A stretch of DNA of 64,000 nt. Source: Bacillus canaveralius. Lineage in GTDB: Bacteria > Bacillota > Bacilli > Bacillales > Cytobacillaceae. The position numbers and the translations under genes are program-made. Under the pieces are notes generated by a model. That model did not search any database. It was not told the DNA's origin and was given only the letters and a program-made list of their open reading frames with translations. Location of the stretch: positions 62,001 to 126,000 of the forward strand of contig NZ_PGVA01000028.1 of NCBI RefSeq assembly GCF_002860125.1, read 5' to 3'. How positions within the stretch are numbered: the stretch's first letter is position 1; each line of letters opens with the position of its first letter. Positions 28,031 through 37,016 of the stretch are shown one piece after another.

Positions 28031-29067
28031 GCAAGTATTTCTCAGTACGGGATAGATCAGGCAGATTTTCTTTTCATATAGAAAAAAAAATGGTTGTTAT
28101 TTTTTCATTATTACTTTGTTTATCGCTGTTGTTGTTTATAGTGGGGCTATCCGTAGGAAGTACTATGATCAATCCTTTGATTGTACTATTACACTTATTG
28201 GGGCTGGAAAGTACGGAATACCAATTTACTATTGATACCCTTAGACTTCCTAGAATGATTCTTTCTTTACTTGTCGGCATGGCACTTGGAGTATCCGGCC
28301 TAATCTTGCAGGGGATCGTCCGGAATCCTTTAGCTTCTCCCGATATTATAGGAATAACCGGTGGTGCTTCGGCTGCAGCAGTTTTGTTTATTACGTACTT
28401 TTCGGGGACAATCAGTATTAAGTTCATCCCTTTTGCCGCCATATTGGGGGCCGGAATTGTCTCACTTGTCATTTACATTTTAGCCTGGAAAAAGGGTGTC
28501 ACACCTATCCGCCTTGTACTCATTGGAATTGGAGTGGCAGCAGCAATGGGTGCTTTAACAACGATGATGATCGTCCTTAATCGAACTTACACAACAGGGC
28601 AGGCTTATATTTGGCTAACAGGAAGCGTCTATGGAGCAAATTGGGAAAATGTTTATTCAATGTTGCCGTGGGTGCTGATTTTTGTTCCGCTTGCCCTTCT
28701 ATTTTCCCGAGAGGTTAATGTGCAGGAACTGGGTGATCAAGTGGCTTTAGGTTTGGGCTCAAGGGTGCAGTATCACCGCTTTGCCCTGCTTATTGTTTCT
28801 GTGGCGTTGGCAGGTTCTGCTGTGGCATATGCCGGAGGAATCGGATTTGTCGGCTTAATTGCACCTCATATTGCAAGAAAACTGGTTGGCCGATCTTTTG
28901 GGGGGTTGGTACCTGTTGCCGCTTTGATAGGAGGACTAATTGTTATTTTAGCAGATGTGGTGGCCAGAACTGCGTTTCTCCCGCTAGATCTTCCAGCAGG
29001 GGTGTTTGTATCAGGAATAGGTGCCCCTTTTTTTATTTATTTGCTGTATAGAAATCGGAATATGTAG
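28027..29067 (+). CDS. FecCD-family siderophore permease 2
   Basis: A 346-residue membrane protein with FecCD motifs TLRLPRMILSLLVGMALGVSG, GIVRNPLASPDIIGITGGA and GFVGLIAPHIARKLVG. A polar N-terminus of about 25 residues precedes the first helix. The ATG overlaps the previous stop (ATGA). With the YfiY-like binding protein it forms an importer of the YfiYZ-YfhA/HtsABC type; those systems use an ATPase encoded elsewhere (YusV or FhuC), and none lies in this window. Confidence 0.9.
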   Translation: MSKYFSVRDRSGRFSFHIEKKMVVIFSLLLCLSLLLFIVGLSVGSTMINPLIVLLHLLGLESTEYQFTIDTLRLPRMILSLLVGMALGVSGLILQGIVRNPLASPDIIGITGGASAAAVLFITYFSGTISIKFIPFAAILGAGIVSLVIYILAWKKGVTPIRLVLIGIGVAAAMGALTTMMIVLNRTYTTGQAYIWLTGSVYGANWENVYSMLPWVLIFVPLALLFSREVNVQELGDQVALGLGSRVQYHRFALLIVSVALAGSAVAYAGGIGFVGLIAPHIARKLVGRSFGGLVPVAALIGGLIVILADVVARTAFLPLDLPAGVFVSGIGAPFFIYLLYRNRNM

Positions 29068-29202
29068 AAGAAGCTGAGACTATGAGTATGTTAGAAGCAA
29101 GTTCTCTTACCTTAAAGATGTATGAGAGTAACGATTACTCATTATTATCTCAAATTAAGGCGACAACCGGAATTGGAGCGACTACTTTTATATTGATAAA
29201 TG

Positions 29203-29252
29203 TTTCAATTTCTTGCATAACCAGGAGAGCGGCCAAATACCGCTCTTTTTCT
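29203..29252 (+). terminator. Terminator and 41-base direct repeat, copy 2
   Basis: Bases 29203-29243 repeat 13465-13505 (40 of 41). In this copy the hairpin is complete: arms AGAGCGG (29226) and CCGCTCT (29240) with loop CCAAATA, followed by TTTTT. It ends the siderophore transcription unit or, if ancestral, was the original fabF terminator, because yjaZ starts 75 bases farther on. Confidence 0.85.
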
Positions 29253-29326
29253 GTTTGTGAAAATCACCAAAATTCACCTTGCTCATAAACTGAAAAAGGA
29301 CAATGAGTTTATATGGAGTGGTGATA

Positions 29327-30106
29327 ATGGGGATTATTAATACAGATGAATGGATGAAGCGCCAGTTTGATAATCCGGTCAAAATATGCAGTAAATTCGC
29401 TGACCTTTTTGAGAACGATGATCCGAAGAATATTTATGAATACTTACTGGAGTTCGGAATGTACCGACCTGGCAGAACCAGTAAAAAATCATATTTGACA
29501 TTATTGGAAAGTAAAATTTGGACCAAGGTTGGTGACCTGTTCAATAAGTACAAAAAATTATGGAACGGCCCGGATGTGCCGGTATTTATTTTTCCCATCA
29601 ATGAAGAAAACCGGAGATTGATGAAGGAAACCGACGGCAAAGCTGGAGTTTCTTTCAAAGACAAAGTATTTCTATTTCTTTCGCCCGGCGACGATATAAA
29701 AGAAATAGAAGCACTCTTTGTCCATGAATATCATCATGTTTGCCGTATGCACAAAATAAAAAAACCGCTTGAAAAATACACTTTGCTCGATTCGATCATA
29801 ATGGAAGGGCTGGCTGAAGAAGCAGTCAATCATTATTGCGGCAAAAAATACATTGGAAATTGGTGTTATTTTTACTCGGAAAAAGAATTAGTCCGCTACT
29901 GGGACAAGTATGTATCTGAAAATCTGGACTTGTCCAGAAACAATACAAAACATGACATGCTTTTATTCGGCACAGGTCCATATCCGCGCCTGCTCGGATA
30001 TGCGATCGGTTACCAAATTATTTCGGATTTCAAAAAGGAAGGGAATTTCTCCATTAAGAGGTCGCTCGTGCTGCCTGCAAACCGTTTTCTGGATCCTAAA
30101 AACTAA
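29327..30106 (+). CDS. yjaZ: YjaZ-like DUF2268 putative zinc protease
   Basis: A 259-residue protein with HEYHH at residues 133-137, an HExxH zinc site, in the DUF2268 family. VSFKDKVFLFLSPGDDIKEIEALF precedes the site and IIMEGLAEEAVNHYCG supplies the downstream glutamate helix. Related proteins are predicted metalloproteases; the target is unknown. GGAG lies 9 bases before the ATG at 29327. In B. subtilis yjaZ directly follows fabF, so this gene marks the right edge of the 22.7-kb accessory segment. Confidence 0.82.
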   Translation: MGIINTDEWMKRQFDNPVKICSKFADLFENDDPKNIYEYLLEFGMYRPGRTSKKSYLTLLESKIWTKVGDLFNKYKKLWNGPDVPVFIFPINEENRRLMKETDGKAGVSFKDKVFLFLSPGDDIKEIEALFVHEYHHVCRMHKIKKPLEKYTLLDSIIMEGLAEEAVNHYCGKKYIGNWCYFYSEKELVRYWDKYVSENLDLSRNNTKHDMLLFGTGPYPRLLGYAIGYQIISDFKKEGNFSIKRSLVLPANRFLDPKN

Positions 30107-30245
30107 ATCCTAATGATGAAAAACCCCTTGATCGCACAACTCGTTCACGAACAATAATCATCCTACTTGAAAACATGGCCTGTACATATATGTATTTATC
30201 ACCACATATATTTAAGGCAAACAGGAAAATCCAGGGGTGATAAAC

Positions 30246-30513
30246 ATGGATATGTTAACGATTAAACGAAATTCAAGCCGGATTCGGGTTCGTTTGCATG
30301 GCTTTTAGGTTATTCTTGCTGCTCACCGGTTTTGGACTTGCCGTTTCCGGGGGAGTTAGCCTGATCATCTACCTAAATTTACTGGCAACCGGACTCAACC
30401 TTACCGATTATCTGTCTTTTGTTAGCACACGGTTTGAATGTTATCTACTCCTGATTGGAATCATCATTATTTCGGTAAGCATCTATTACCCGGATCATCG
30501 ACAAGAAAAGTAG
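30246..30513 (+). pseudogene. Small membrane protein gene, apparently split by one base
   Basis: AGGGGTGA precedes an ATG at 30246 that reads MDMLTIKRNSSRIRVRLHGF and stops at TAG (30306). A second frame starting at ATG 30298, with no ribosome site, gives RLFLLLTGFGLAVSGGVSLI, a second membrane segment CYLLLIGIIIISVSIYY, and stops at 30513. Removing one T from GGCTTTTAGG would join them into one protein of about 88 residues with a basic start and two helices. Alternatives are coupled translation of two peptides or a sequencing error. The function is unknown. Confidence 0.55.
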
Positions 30514-30601
30514 ACGCCTGATGCGATTAAAAAAGGAATAAATTAACTTCCAACTGCCCATACTGAATGATAAACAGTTTGTTGAAGCGGGGGTTAAATT
30601 C

Positions 30602-31348
30602 ATGCTATATCTTCATGATGTTTGGGTGAACTGGTTCGAAGGGGAAGAGAACGGATATAATATTTGCCATTTTCATGAATGGCGAAAGGACGACGGTGTT
30701 GAGCTACTGGATCAAGTACCGCTTTTGAAAATTGATACTCTGTTATACAACTACATAGAAAACGATTTATCGGAGTTGCCTCAACAACTTATGGACGATG
30801 TGTTTCAAAAAGCATATTTACGGAAAAACCATGAACGCACCCAGCTTGAATATTGCTTCATAGTTTCAGATGGCACAGGAATATTAGCGGTGGATACAAT
30901 CGGTTATAATATTCCAATTCGGAAAAGCAGGCTGATTCCGAGGCAGGAACAACTCGTCTATGAAATGCTTGAAAACCAGGAAACGGCTCAATACGATTTT
31001 CATGAACAATCAACCTTAAAAAGCTTTCATATCCTCTCGCCAGAACCCCATTTAATGAGAGGGCTGACGAGAAAAGAACGGCAATTAAAGCAACTTTTAT
31101 TTATGGCTCTCGATCAGCTGCATTCTTCGCAAAACGAAGCCGAAATCCGCTATTGGTATACCGAATGGCATCCCGAAAAATATAGCGAAATCCAGCAAAT
31201 GCACTTCGAAGAGGCATGGAAGCAGTTGTTTGAAGAGACGAAAATAGGCTGGACAAGCAAGCATGCAGTTTTATGTGAAAATATCATAAAGGGGCAGCCG
31301 TTTTTCGAAAAACTGTGGGAGATGGAACATGGACCTAAAGTTAACTAA
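30602..31348 (+). CDS. yjbA: YjbA-like UPF0736 (DUF3603) protein
   Basis: A 248-residue protein beginning [20 protein letters not shown], typical of the DUF3603 family. Other conserved parts are [54 protein letters not shown] and [17 protein letters not shown]. It has no signal or membrane segment. Position just before trpS, convergent with it, matches B. subtilis yjbA. The function is unknown. Confidence 0.88.
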   Translation: MLYLHDVWVNWFEGEENGYNICHFHEWRKDDGVELLDQVPLLKIDTLLYNYIENDLSELPQQLMDDVFQKAYLRKNHERTQLEYCFIVSDGTGILAVDTIGYNIPIRKSRLIPRQEQLVYEMLENQETAQYDFHEQSTLKSFHILSPEPHLMRGLTRKERQLKQLLFMALDQLHSSQNEAEIRYWYTEWHPEKYSEIQQMHFEEAWKQLFEETKIGWTSKHAVLCENIIKGQPFFEKLWEMEHGPKVN

Positions 31349-31349
31349 A

Positions 31350-31378
31350 AAGGAGCTGATATTTCAGCTCCTTCTTTG
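31350..31378. terminator. Bidirectional terminator between yjbA and trpS
   Basis: AAGGAGCTGA and TCAGCTCCTT form a perfect stem over a short AT loop. The run CTTT on one side and AAAA on the other fit use by both convergent genes. Confidence 0.8.
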
Positions 31379-31385
31379 TGGCTTC

Positions 31386-32494
<1,109 letters not shown>

Positions 32495-32764
32495 TGTCCT
32501 ATTCATTTACGGTTTCTTATATATACAAAATAACTGAAACTTGTCGTAAAAGCAAGGTGTTCCAAGGTTAAAACGATCATTTTCTGTGATGAAAACATTT
32601 TTACTAATCCAATGATGACTAAACAGTTTTCGCAAAATTTCGACGCGATTCTCATATTTCATGTCTATTATTCTTAATAATGGGTAATTACGAAATAAAT
32701 GAATAAATCGAGAATTTGAGTTTAAAATAATAATAGATGGCCAGTTTGAAAGAGGGGGTTATGA

Positions 32765-33952
32765 ATGAACTTATTGAAAATCGCAGCTGTATCTTTCTTG
32801 CTTGCCAGCTCCAGCAGTGCCGCTGTGGCCAAAGATGAGCGTACACTTGCTAACCAGCCTAAGCGCGAACATCTACCATTTGTAAGAGAACTCCCAGAGG
32901 AGATGGCGAGATTTAAGTTTGATACAGGACACGAATTTACATACCCGGATGCAGTTAAAGGAGTTTATGTAACTGGACATTCAGCCGGAGGCGAAAAATT
33001 TAATCAGTTAACACAACTTCTGGATCATACGGACCTAAATGCAATGGTTATTGATATCAAAGACGATCGGGGGAACCTTACATATCTGCCGGAAGAGGGA
33101 TCAACCTACCATGGTATTGGCAAACCCTATATAAAAGATCCTGCCGCAATGTTAAAAACTTTGGAGGAGAAACAGATATACCCGATTGCCAGAGTAGTTG
33201 TGTTCAAGGACTCCGTTTTGGCGGCGATGAAGCCGGAATGGTCTTTTAAAGAAGGGAATGAAATATGGAAAAATGGCAGGAATGAATCGTTTGTCAATCC
33301 GTATTTAGGAGAAGTATGGGATTATAATGTCGGAATTGCGATTGAGGCGGCAAAACTGGGCTTTCAGGAGATTCAGTTTGATTATGTCCGCTTCCCTGAA
33401 GGGTTTGAGACTCGTGATACATCGTTGAATTATTCGAAAGGGCAATATGAAACATCGAGCAGTACCAACATTGAAAGCCGGATCAGTGCCGTTACTGATT
33501 TTGTAAAGTATGCAGAGGAAAAACTTGAACCTTACGGGGTTAATGTCTCTGTTGATATTTTCGGCTATACTGCGACACTGCCTGAAGCGCCGGGGATCGG
33601 CCAAAATTTTTCGCGAATTTCCGAACACGTTGATGTCATTTCCTCCATGATTTACCCGAGTCATTGGACTCCGTATTTTGGCGTGAGCAAACCCGATCTT
33701 CAACCATACGAAATTGTATCGGCTTATACACAACTGGAGAAAGCAAAACTGGCAGAATTGAGCGATCCACCTCTATCGCGACCATGGCTGCAGGATTTCA
33801 CGGCAACGTGGCTTGGCCCAGGAAATTATCAGGTTTATGGCAAGGCCGAGATCGAAGCACAAATTCGCGCGCTGAGCGACAATGGTATAAACGAATTTCT
33901 GCTTTGGAACTCCGGGAATAAATATACTGGTGATGTGGATTATACACCGTAA
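32765..33952 (+). CDS. Secreted putative glycoside hydrolase (DUF4015 type)
   Basis: A 395-residue protein with a signal peptide (MNLLKIAAVSFLLASSSSAA then VAKDER), so it is exported. The rest matches the DUF4015/GH13-like putative glycoside hydrolase family: GVYVTGHSAGG, NAMVIDIKDDRGNLTY, IYPIARVVVFKDSVLA, EIQFDYVRFPEGF, VSVDIFGYTA, and EFLLWNSGNKYT. These give a TIM-barrel pattern with acidic residues at strand ends. GAGGGGG precedes the ATG at 32765. The substrate is unknown, possibly a cell-wall or exopolysaccharide glycan. It stands alone between trpS and a small reverse gene. Confidence 0.8.
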   Translation: MNLLKIAAVSFLLASSSSAAVAKDERTLANQPKREHLPFVRELPEEMARFKFDTGHEFTYPDAVKGVYVTGHSAGGEKFNQLTQLLDHTDLNAMVIDIKDDRGNLTYLPEEGSTYHGIGKPYIKDPAAMLKTLEEKQIYPIARVVVFKDSVLAAMKPEWSFKEGNEIWKNGRNESFVNPYLGEVWDYNVGIAIEAAKLGFQEIQFDYVRFPEGFETRDTSLNYSKGQYETSSSTNIESRISAVTDFVKYAEEKLEPYGVNVSVDIFGYTATLPEAPGIGQNFSRISEHVDVISSMIYPSHWTPYFGVSKPDLQPYEIVSAYTQLEKAKLAELSDPPLSRPWLQDFTATWLGPGNYQVYGKAEIEAQIRALSDNGINEFLLWNSGNKYTGDVDYTP

Positions 33953-33953
33953 A

Positions 33954-33991
33954 AAAACGCTCTAACCTGTTGATGGGCTTCGAGCGTTTCT
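33954..33991. terminator. Terminator shared by convergent genes
   Basis: AAACGCTC and GAGCGTTT form a stem over a loop of about 20 bases between the hydrolase and the reverse small gene. Confidence 0.65.
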
Positions 33992-34010
33992 TGACCAAAT
34001 GTTAAAAATG

Positions 34011-34196
34011 CTATTTCTTTTTGCCGCCGACTGTTTTCCAGCCGGTTTGCATTCTGGCAGATTGATCGGCAAATTCGGTTTTGTGCTTGCCACCAAACAC
34101 TTTTTCGCCAATTCCGTTTACCAGGACGCCCATTAACGCCGTAATGGCAACGATCAGCAATGCGACGATTGTTAAATCCATTATGTAACCACCCAT
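34011..34196 (-). CDS. Small single-pass membrane protein
   Basis: A 61-residue protein: an N-terminal helix (MDLTIVALLIVAITALMGVLVN) and a polar, basic tail (GIGEKVFGGKHKTEFADQSA then MQTGWKTVGGKKK). GGAGGG lies about 9 bases before the ATG at 34196, so this start is preferred over the one at 34226; an internal ATG at 34181 is also possible. I do not recognise the family. It is convergent with the hydrolase and divergent from yjbC. Confidence 0.65.
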   Translation of the reverse strand: MGGYIMDLTIVALLIVAITALMGVLVNGIGEKVFGGKHKTEFADQSARMQTGWKTVGGKKK

Positions 34197-34365
34197 AATA
34201 TGTAACCCTCCATCGTTCTTTTTCACGGTCTTCGAAAAAGATGAAATAATCCCACTGCTTTTATTGTAAAAGAAGTGAAGCGGTATTGAAAGGGGGAAAT
34301 CTACAAATACTTCGGTTTAAGATAGCAAATTTTTGAACAAGCGTATGATTGAAAGGAGCAAGTAC

Positions 34366-34941
34366 ATGCATTGGTATGAAAAATTGAATCAGTATTTTCC
34401 TGTTGAGGAAATGAAATCAAAAGAGCATATGGAAATGCTGCTGAAAGAACGGGCAAATATTTATCATAAAGACGAAGGACCGCATCATGTTTTAATGTAT
34501 GCTGAACTGGACCGCTTTGTATTTATTGATTATTTGTTTGTCTCAAAGGATGCAAGAGGCGAAGGGATCGGACATAAATTACTTGAGAACTTGAAGCGGA
34601 AAGGAAAGCCGATCATTCTTGAAGTAGAGCCGATCAATTATGAAGATACAGACACCGAAAAAAGGCTCCGTTTTTATAAACGGGAAGGCTTCCAGCACGC
34701 CAACTCGATCGGGTATAGCCGCCGTTCGCTCGCTACAAATGAAATAAATGAAATGGAAATTCTCTATTGGGCGCCAAATCAGGAATCTGAAGAAATCATC
34801 TTTGAATCAATGAAGGAAACGTATGAAATGATTCATACCTATAAAGACAAGCAGTTTTATGGAGAATCATATCAGCCTGTGGAAGAAGTATTAACAATTG
34901 GTGAAAAAAACAATCGAAACAACCTATTGGAAAATATTTAA
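34366..34941 (+). CDS. yjbC: YjbC-like GNAT acetyltransferase
   Basis: A 191-residue GNAT-fold protein. The acetyl-CoA site is VSKDARGEGIGHKLLENL and the later strand has RFYKREGFQHA. AAAGGAG lies 6-8 bases before the ATG at 34366, giving the family start MHWYEKLNQYFPVEEMKSKEH. In B. subtilis yjbC is directly upstream of spxA and the two share transcripts from several stress promoters; the order is the same here. The acetyl acceptor is unknown. Confidence 0.86.
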   Translation: MHWYEKLNQYFPVEEMKSKEHMEMLLKERANIYHKDEGPHHVLMYAELDRFVFIDYLFVSKDARGEGIGHKLLENLKRKGKPIILEVEPINYEDTDTEKRLRFYKREGFQHANSIGYSRRSLATNEINEMEILYWAPNQESEEIIFESMKETYEMIHTYKDKQFYGESYQPVEEVLTIGEKNNRNNLLENI

Positions 34942-35422
34942 TCACTGTAAATGATCCGAAAGAGAATCACTCATTTTCATTCCTGGGAGAATAATTGAGA
35001 ATGAAAAATAATTTTTTTTTTAGGTTTAAGTTTTTTTGCTAAGGGTAGATAAACAAATAGAATTCAAAATTGACTAAACTTTCTAGCGCAAATTTGGATA
35101 TAGTTGGATATAAATGTGGGAAATTGCTTTGGATGTTAAGAAAAATCACCGGGGGTGAAGAGATTTTATAAATAAACGTAAAAAAATGAAACTTTTCAGG
35201 TGTTCATTCGTCTTATCTATTAGGTTAATGGAGGATTGGCATAAAATTCAGATGAGAAACAATTCATTTTTCTTTGAAAAAGGGTACCAAACTAATCTTA
35301 ATTAGTGTATAATACATAATATAAATTACTTATTTAAAGTAATTTTAATTTTAGAAAATACCTCCATTAAAGAATACTTTTACATGGCGTTATTATATAT
35401 TGTTAAGGGAGTGTGGATGCTG
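34942..35422 (+). promoter_or_regulatory. Long AT-rich region upstream of spxA
   Basis: This 481-base gap holds no open frame of note. ACTAAT (35291) and ATTAGT (35301) form a perfect inverted repeat with a 4-base loop, directly before TATAAT (35308-35313), so a bound repressor could block a promoter there. In B. subtilis this region carries promoters under PerR and YodB control. No hairpin with T-run is present after yjbC, so read-through into spxA is likely. Confidence 0.6.
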
Positions 35423-35818
35423 ATGGTTACTTTATACACTTCACCAAGTTGTACATCATGCAGAAAAGCTAAATCATGGCTTGAAGAACATGAAATTCCA
35501 TATAGAGAAAGAAACATATTCTCAGAGCCATTATCAATTGATGAAATTAAGGAAATTTTGCGAATGACAGAAGACGGAACTGACGAAATTATCTCCACTC
35601 GTTCAAAAACTTTCCAAAAATTAAATGTTAATCTCGAAACAATGCCGTTACAAAATTTGTTTGAATTAATTAAAGATAATCCGGGCTTGCTTCGCCGTCC
35701 AATTATTATCGACGAGAAAAGATTACAAGTAGGCTATAACGAGGACGAAATTCGCCGTTTCCTACCTAGAAAAGTTCGTACCTACCAGCTTCGTGAAGCG
35801 CAGCGCCTTGTAAATTAA
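35423..35818 (+). CDS. spxA: Spx, redox-stress transcription regulator
   Basis: A 131-residue ArsC-family protein. The redox switch is Cys10-x2-Cys13 in [13 protein letters not shown], and the segment [20 protein letters not shown] and [20 protein letters not shown] are characteristic of Spx. Spx binds the RNA polymerase alpha subunit C-terminal domain and turns on thiol-stress genes. The start at 35423 gives the standard MVTLYTS terminus; an in-frame ATG at 35417 and others upstream exist. Its turnover partners are also in this window: YjbH (40887) is the adaptor for ClpXP and MecA (36200) serves ClpCP. Confidence 0.97.
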   Translation: MVTLYTSPSCTSCRKAKSWLEEHEIPYRERNIFSEPLSIDEIKEILRMTEDGTDEIISTRSKTFQKLNVNLETMPLQNLFELIKDNPGLLRRPIIIDEKRLQVGYNEDEIRRFLPRKVRTYQLREAQRLVN

Positions 35819-35828
35819 ACAGTAACCG

Positions 35829-35865
35829 CCTCTTCTTCCATTTATTATGGAGAAGAGGTTTTTTA
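35829..35865 (+). terminator. Terminator of spxA
   Basis: CCTCTTCTTCCAT pairs with ATGGAGAAGAGG around a short loop and is followed by TTTTTT. Confidence 0.88.
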
Positions 35866-36199
35866 TATGGGGGTATTATAAAAGTAAACGATTTGGATTA
35901 TTTGTACTAGACAGCGAGATCTGTTAAAATAAAGCAACCCTTTTTTAAGGAAAATAGACGATCAAAGAAGGTAAATCAGCATAAAAATAAATAGGCAAGT
36001 AATGGTTTTTTATGAACTATAAGATTTTATTTCCCTTATTTTATGTTTTATCATAAAATAAAAGTACAAGGTACAAAACAATGTCCGCCTGAGACTAAAA
36101 TACGATTATTACCGTTAATTTAGGGTAACAGGTTAGCATAAGCTTCTGTATGGGGGTATTTAGTCCCTTCATTACTTGCAAGAAGGGAGAGGTTTCCTG
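35866..36199. other. AT-rich gap before mecA
   Basis: I see no gene here. The B. subtilis gene yjbE, which lies between spxA and mecA, is missing. The stretch TTTATGTTTTATCATAAAAT (36038) is a palindrome-like AT repeat. A promoter for mecA should lie in the last 150 bases but is not evident. Confidence 0.5.
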
Positions 36200-36868
36200 A
36201 TGGAAATAGAACGTATTAACGAACATACGGTAAAGTTTTATATTTCCTATGTTGACATAGAGGAAAGAGGCTTCGACCGCGAAGAGATCTGGTACAACCG
36301 GGAAAGAAGCGAAGAGCTATTCTGGGAAATGATGGATGAAGTTCATCAAGAGGAAGAGTTTGCTGCTGAAGGGCCTCTATGGATTCAAGTTCAGGCGCTT
36401 GATAAAGGTTTGGAGGTTCTTGTGACAAAAGCCCAGCTTTCCAAGGATGGCCAAAAATTCGAATTGCCTGTACCTGATGAAAAAATCAAGGATATTCCTG
36501 TTGATGAGCGAATTGAAGAAATGCTTGATCAACATTTTAACCCTAGAGGGGATATAGAAGAAGAGGCATTGGAAGATGAAAGTCTTGACTTCCTTCTGTC
36601 GTTCGGCGATTTTGAGGATGTTATTTCGTTGTCACATCGCCCTGGAATCGACTCATTACTTGCCAAGCTATATTCATTTGAAGGCAAGTATTATCTATAT
36701 GTGGAATTCCCGGAAGAGGATTTGGAAGAAGAAGAAATTGATAATTTGCTCAGTGTTCTTCTTGAATACGGCAATGAGACACAAATGACCATTCACCGTA
36801 TTGAGGAATACGGAAAGGTCATTATCGAGGAAGACGTTTTTGTTACCTTGCGCAAATACTTTTCATAA
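36200..36868 (+). CDS. mecA: Adaptor protein MecA
   Basis: A 222-residue adaptor. The N-terminal substrate-binding domain begins MEIERINEHTVKFYISYVDI and the C-terminal ClpC-binding domain starts near residue 120 (DFLLSFGDFEDVISLSHR). A highly acidic linker separates them. MecA delivers ComK, and in some species ComS-free ComK and Spx, to ClpCP, and so controls competence. GGGAG precedes the ATG at 36200, giving the family start. The com genes med, comZ and coiA in this window make it part of a competence-capable gene set. Confidence 0.95.
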   Translation: MEIERINEHTVKFYISYVDIEERGFDREEIWYNRERSEELFWEMMDEVHQEEEFAAEGPLWIQVQALDKGLEVLVTKAQLSKDGQKFELPVPDEKIKDIPVDERIEEMLDQHFNPRGDIEEEALEDESLDFLLSFGDFEDVISLSHRPGIDSLLAKLYSFEGKYYLYVEFPEEDLEEEEIDNLLSVLLEYGNETQMTIHRIEEYGKVIIEEDVFVTLRKYFS

Positions 36869-36873
36869 CATAT

Positions 36874-36902
36874 ACCGATTTCAAATTTGAAGTCGGTTTT
36901 TT
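36874..36902 (+). terminator. Terminator of mecA
   Basis: ACCGATTTCAA and TTGAAGTCGGT form a stem with short loop followed by TTTTTTT. Confidence 0.85.
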
Positions 36903-37016
36903 TATGCCTTTTTTTTTGAAAAATTTCATCGGCGGCGGTTAATTAACACGAAATTTTTTCGTTTAGGCAGGAAATTATTTTCCTTGCTCGAATTAAAAAA
37001 AGAAAGGAGGAGGTAT

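Noticed and set aside
29082-29288. 68-codon open frame between the permeases and yjaZ
   Set aside because: It has no convincing ribosome site, runs through the 41-base repeat and terminator, and matches no family. The first 40 codons could be a gene remnant but nothing supports it.
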